From: Bacteroidota bacterium
GTDB lineage: Bacteria > Bacteroidota > Bacteroidia > Flavobacteriales > Flavobacteriaceae
Assembly: GCA_023393485.1 (NCBI GenBank)
Contig: JAEWLD010000189.1
Coordinates: forward strand, 1-9,024
DNA length: 9,024 nucleotides
Reading direction: 5' to 3'
In this document: one piece after another, positions 6,972 to 9,024 of the stretch
How positions within the stretch are numbered: the stretch's first letter is position 1
Layout of the letters: each line of letters begins with the position of its first letter
The notes under the pieces: generated by a model
The model's database searches: none
Told to the model about the DNA's origin: nothing
The model's input: only the letters and a program-made list of their open reading frames with translations
Translations under genes and position numbers: made by a program

Positions 6972-8249
6972 ATGGCGATTTGCAAAAAGGTTATCTTTAT
7001 CGACAAAAATAATTTTAAGCGAAAGATTTTTACGTTTGTGTTTCTGTCTTTTTTTACGGTCGCCGCCGCGCAATCGCCATGGCCGTCGGTCAATTGGAAC
7101 TCGGCCGACAATCTTACCTCGGTCATGAGCGTCGACGGAATAGCCGAACTCAGCGGCCTGCATTGGAATCTGGTTACAAATCGTTTGTATTGTGTGCAGA
7201 ACGATGGCCGATTGCGGGTGTTGCAGTTAGACAGCAGTGCGATGGGATTTAGCCAAATTGCCAGCAAAGCGTTGTCTGGCGGACCGGAAGGCATTACACA
7301 AGCCGATTTTTCAGCAAATGAATTTTACGTCGTCGATGAAAACAATTATGAAATCAGGAAATACACCTGCACGGCAGACTTCGGAAGTGTGACTTTATCG
7401 CGACATTGGGATTTGCTCGCGGCGCCGTCGCCAATGGAATATACCGGAAATACCGGTCCTGAAGGTATCGTTTTCGTGCCCGACAGCGCGCTCATGGCTG
7501 CCGGTTTTGTCAGCCAGCAGACCGGAAATTTATACACGTCGGCCAAAGGTATGGGCGGATTGATGTTCATTGCGCACCAGGACGGCGGCCATGTTTGGGT
7601 TTTTGACATCAATCCAACGGTCAATGACGATTTCTACTACGTCGGAAAATATGAAACCGGCCGCACGGAAAGCTGCGATCTTTCATTTGACAGGACAACC
7701 GGCATTCTTTACATTTTACATAATCTCGATTCAAATTATCTCGAGACCACGAATTTGAGCTCGGTACTGACAACGGGCAATAGCCGAAAATTTGTCACGA
7801 CCGGCGAATATTTTATCGCGAATCCCGAGGAAAATGCCAATATTGAAGGATTCGCATTGATGCCTAAATGCCCGGAATCGGCTACGCAGGGCGCATTTTT
7901 GTGCCGCGATGCATCAAGTGGCGCCGATGACGCGATTTTGCAGGACGTTCTGCGGTGGTTTTCACCATTTGCGGCCGACGGACAGTGCGCGCCGTTGTCG
8001 GCAGTTGAATTCGGCGAAGAAAAGTTCAAAGTCTATCCGAATCCCGGCGATACATTGCTGACCCTCGATTTAGCCCCGGAACAATTGTCCGAAATCGTGA
8101 TTACAAACATACTTGGACAAACTGTCTTGTCACGCGTCATTTTTACAGACACCACGCTCGACGTTTCGGGCTTTACAAGCGGTCTTTATGTCATCAGTGT
8201 CAAGCAGCAAAGCGCTGGTTTCGCCGCAGTGAAATGGCTTAAACGATAG
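6972..8249 (+). CDS. Secreted protein with T9SS type A sorting domain and predicted beta-propeller body
   Basis: A 425-residue protein. The ATG at 6972 is the only plausible start in frame before the signal peptide. It gives an unusually long, charged n-region (about 17 residues) before the core IFTFVFLSFFTVAAA, with cleavage expected before Gln34. Residues 40-345 have spaced strand motifs including GLHWNLVTNRLYCVQNDGRL, GPEGITQ, YVVDENNYEIRKY, GPEGIVFVP, LSFDRTTGILYILHN and NIEGFAL. The repeated acidic EG(I/F) loops resemble SdiA-regulated or phytase-like six-bladed propellers, but I cannot confirm the family and do not assign an activity. Residues 347-425 are a clear type A sorting domain: KVYPNPGDTLLTL, ITNILGQTVLS, LDVSGFTSGLYVISV and a basic KWLKR end. 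Known type A cargo is delivered through PorV and either attached to the surface or released. It lies 101 bases after gene 3, beyond the terminator, so it likely has its own promoter, which I could not pin down. Confidence 0.88.
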   Translation: MAICKKVIFIDKNNFKRKIFTFVFLSFFTVAAAQSPWPSVNWNSADNLTSVMSVDGIAELSGLHWNLVTNRLYCVQNDGRLRVLQLDSSAMGFSQIASKALSGGPEGITQADFSANEFYVVDENNYEIRKYTCTADFGSVTLSRHWDLLAAPSPMEYTGNTGPEGIVFVPDSALMAAGFVSQQTGNLYTSAKGMGGLMFIAHQDGGHVWVFDINPTVNDDFYYVGKYETGRTESCDLSFDRTTGILYILHNLDSNYLETTNLSSVLTTGNSRKFVTTGEYFIANPEENANIEGFALMPKCPESATQGAFLCRDASSGADDAILQDVLRWFSPFAADGQCAPLSAVEFGEEKFKVYPNPGDTLLTLDLAPEQLSEIVITNILGQTVLSRVIFTDTTLDVSGFTSGLYVISVKQQSAGFAAVKWLKR

Positions 8250-9024
8250 CTAAAGGTCAATCATTACCTGGTTTTTGAGCAAATCCTCAAATGTTTCGCG
8301 CTCGCGGATCAAAACCCCTTTTCCGTCGAGCCAAAGCACTTCGGCAGGCTTCAAGCGCGAGTTGTAGTTCGATGCCATTGAAAAACAATAGGCGCCGGCG
8401 TTTCGGAAACACAGGATATCGCCTTCGCGGATTTCAGCGATCCGGCGGTTGGTCGCAAAAGTGTCGGTCTCGCAGATATAACCAACAATCGTATAAAACC
8501 GTTCCTTGCCTTTTTGGTGCGACAGATTTTCAATAAAATGCTGTGAGCCGTAGAACATCGGTCGGATCAAGTGATTGAAGCCGCTGTCTATTCCAGCGAA
8601 AACCGTTGACGTGGTTTGTTTGACGACATTGACTTTTACCAAAAAAAATCCCGCTTCACTAACCAGGAATTTTCCAGGCTCGAATGCGAGTGCGAGCGGC
8701 CGGCCATATTGTTTTTGGAATTCGTTGAATCTTTTTGACAGCTTTTTACCGAACTGCTCGACATCGGTTTCAATGTCGTCTTTTTTGTAGGGCACTTTAA
8801 AGCCCGAACCGAAATCGATGAAATCAAGTTGCCTGAAATGCGTCGCTGCTTCAAACAGGATTTCGGCGGCGTACAGAAACACCTCGATGTCCAGAATATC
8901 CGATCCCGTATGCATGTGGATGCCATTGATATGCATTCCGGTATTTTCGATAATGCGCAGCATATGGGGCATCTGGTGGATTGAATGCCGAATTTGCTGT
9001 CAATATGCCCAACGGAGATATTGT
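8250..9024 (-). CDS. lysA: Diaminopimelate decarboxylase (LysA), C-terminal part, with an apparent frameshift near 8984
   Basis: LysA removes CO2 from meso-diaminopimelate to make L-lysine, using pyridoxal phosphate. The continuous frame 8972-8250 encodes 240 residues with family motifs: GIHMHTGSDI (17-26), DFGSGFKVPY (53-62, glycine loop), EPGKFLV (98-104), GIDSGFNHLIRPMFYG (127-142), CETDTF (167-172, including the active-site Cys of the CES/TD motif) and GAYCFSMASNYN (193-204). Full enzymes are near 400 residues. The PLP-binding Lys and most of the barrel would lie beyond 9024. The start-like ATG at 8972 is internal, not a real start: bases 9022-8984 in another frame encode NISVGHIDSKFGI, the segment expected just before it. 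One missing T (plus-strand A at 8984-8985) would join the frames. Either a sequencing error or a genuine inactivating lesion. Its stop abuts that of gene 4, tail to tail. Confidence 0.88.
8973..9022 (-). other. Out-of-frame LysA segment upstream of the frameshift
   Basis: Read on the minus strand from 9022, this stretch gives NISVGHIDSKFGI and then leaves frame at Gln-Ser-Thr-Arg-Cys. In the frame of the downstream 240-residue part the same bases hit a TGA at 9001-8999. Inserting one T into the TT at 8985-8984 gives GIS-IHQ-MPHMLRI, which reads smoothly into the downstream part. The join is inferred from memory of the family and from reading-frame continuity, not from an alignment. Confidence 0.8.

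Noticed and set aside
8274..8291. Inverted repeat TTTGAG / CTCAAA just inside the lysA 3' end, as a terminator for gene 4
   Set aside because: The stem is only six mostly A-T pairs, it lies within lysA coding sequence, and no good T-run follows on the plus strand.
8641..8648. Run of eight A inside lysA as a second frameshift site
   Set aside because: The minus-strand frame reads straight through as Phe-Phe-Leu-Val-Lys within a conserved region, so the reading frame is intact there.

Overview
The window reads as part of a chromosome from a member of the Bacteroidota, most likely the Flavobacteriaceae. Four of the five genes either belong to, or look like clients of, the type IX secretion system (T9SS), which is confined to that phylum. 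Starts also lack convincing Shine-Dalgarno sequences, as is usual there. GCG, CCG, GGC and GCC codons are frequent, so the DNA looks richer in GC than the commonly studied Flavobacterium species; this is an impression, not a calculation.

Layout. (1) Positions 2-4030, plus strand: the 3' part of a very long gene for a modular cell-surface protein. It is a chain of Ig-like or beta-sandwich repeats of three families, then one further Ig-like module and a C-terminal 'gliding motility-associated' (T9SS type B) sorting domain. Its 5' end lies outside the window. (2) 4035-4985, plus: a PorP/SprF-family outer-membrane protein, 4 bases downstream. (3) 4996-6870, plus: an OmpA-family protein with TPR, beta-propeller, carboxypeptidase-regulatory-like and OmpA_C domains, the architecture of PorE. 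A strong rho-independent terminator at 6893-6923 closes this three-gene unit. (4) 6972-8249, plus: a separate secreted protein with a predicted beta-propeller-like body and a T9SS type A sorting domain. (5) 8250-9024, minus: the C-terminal part of lysA (diaminopimelate decarboxylase), convergent with gene 4 and with no base between the two stop codons.

How the genes work together (family knowledge plus inference). Genes 1-3 form the recurring cassette of giant type B cargo, PorP/SprF-like partner and peptidoglycan-binding OmpA/PorE-like protein. In the best-studied cases (SprB/SprF, PorP/PorE) the SprF-like protein is needed to deliver or attach a type B adhesin, and the PorE-like protein ties the outer-membrane assembly to the cell wall. 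The simplest reading is a self-contained module that exports and anchors one giant adhesin. Gene 4 is probably a type A client that depends on the general T9SS machinery encoded elsewhere. lysA is lysine and peptidoglycan-precursor housekeeping.

Most notable observations: every complete module of the adhesin, whatever its family, carries exactly two cysteines at equivalent positions, and lysA shows an apparent one-base frameshift close to the right edge. The window is otherwise fully occupied by genes. No stretch over 300 bases lacks a gene, and I see no tRNA, rRNA, insertion sequence or CRISPR array. I did not find a demonstrably new system; the adhesin cassette is a new combination within a known theme at most.
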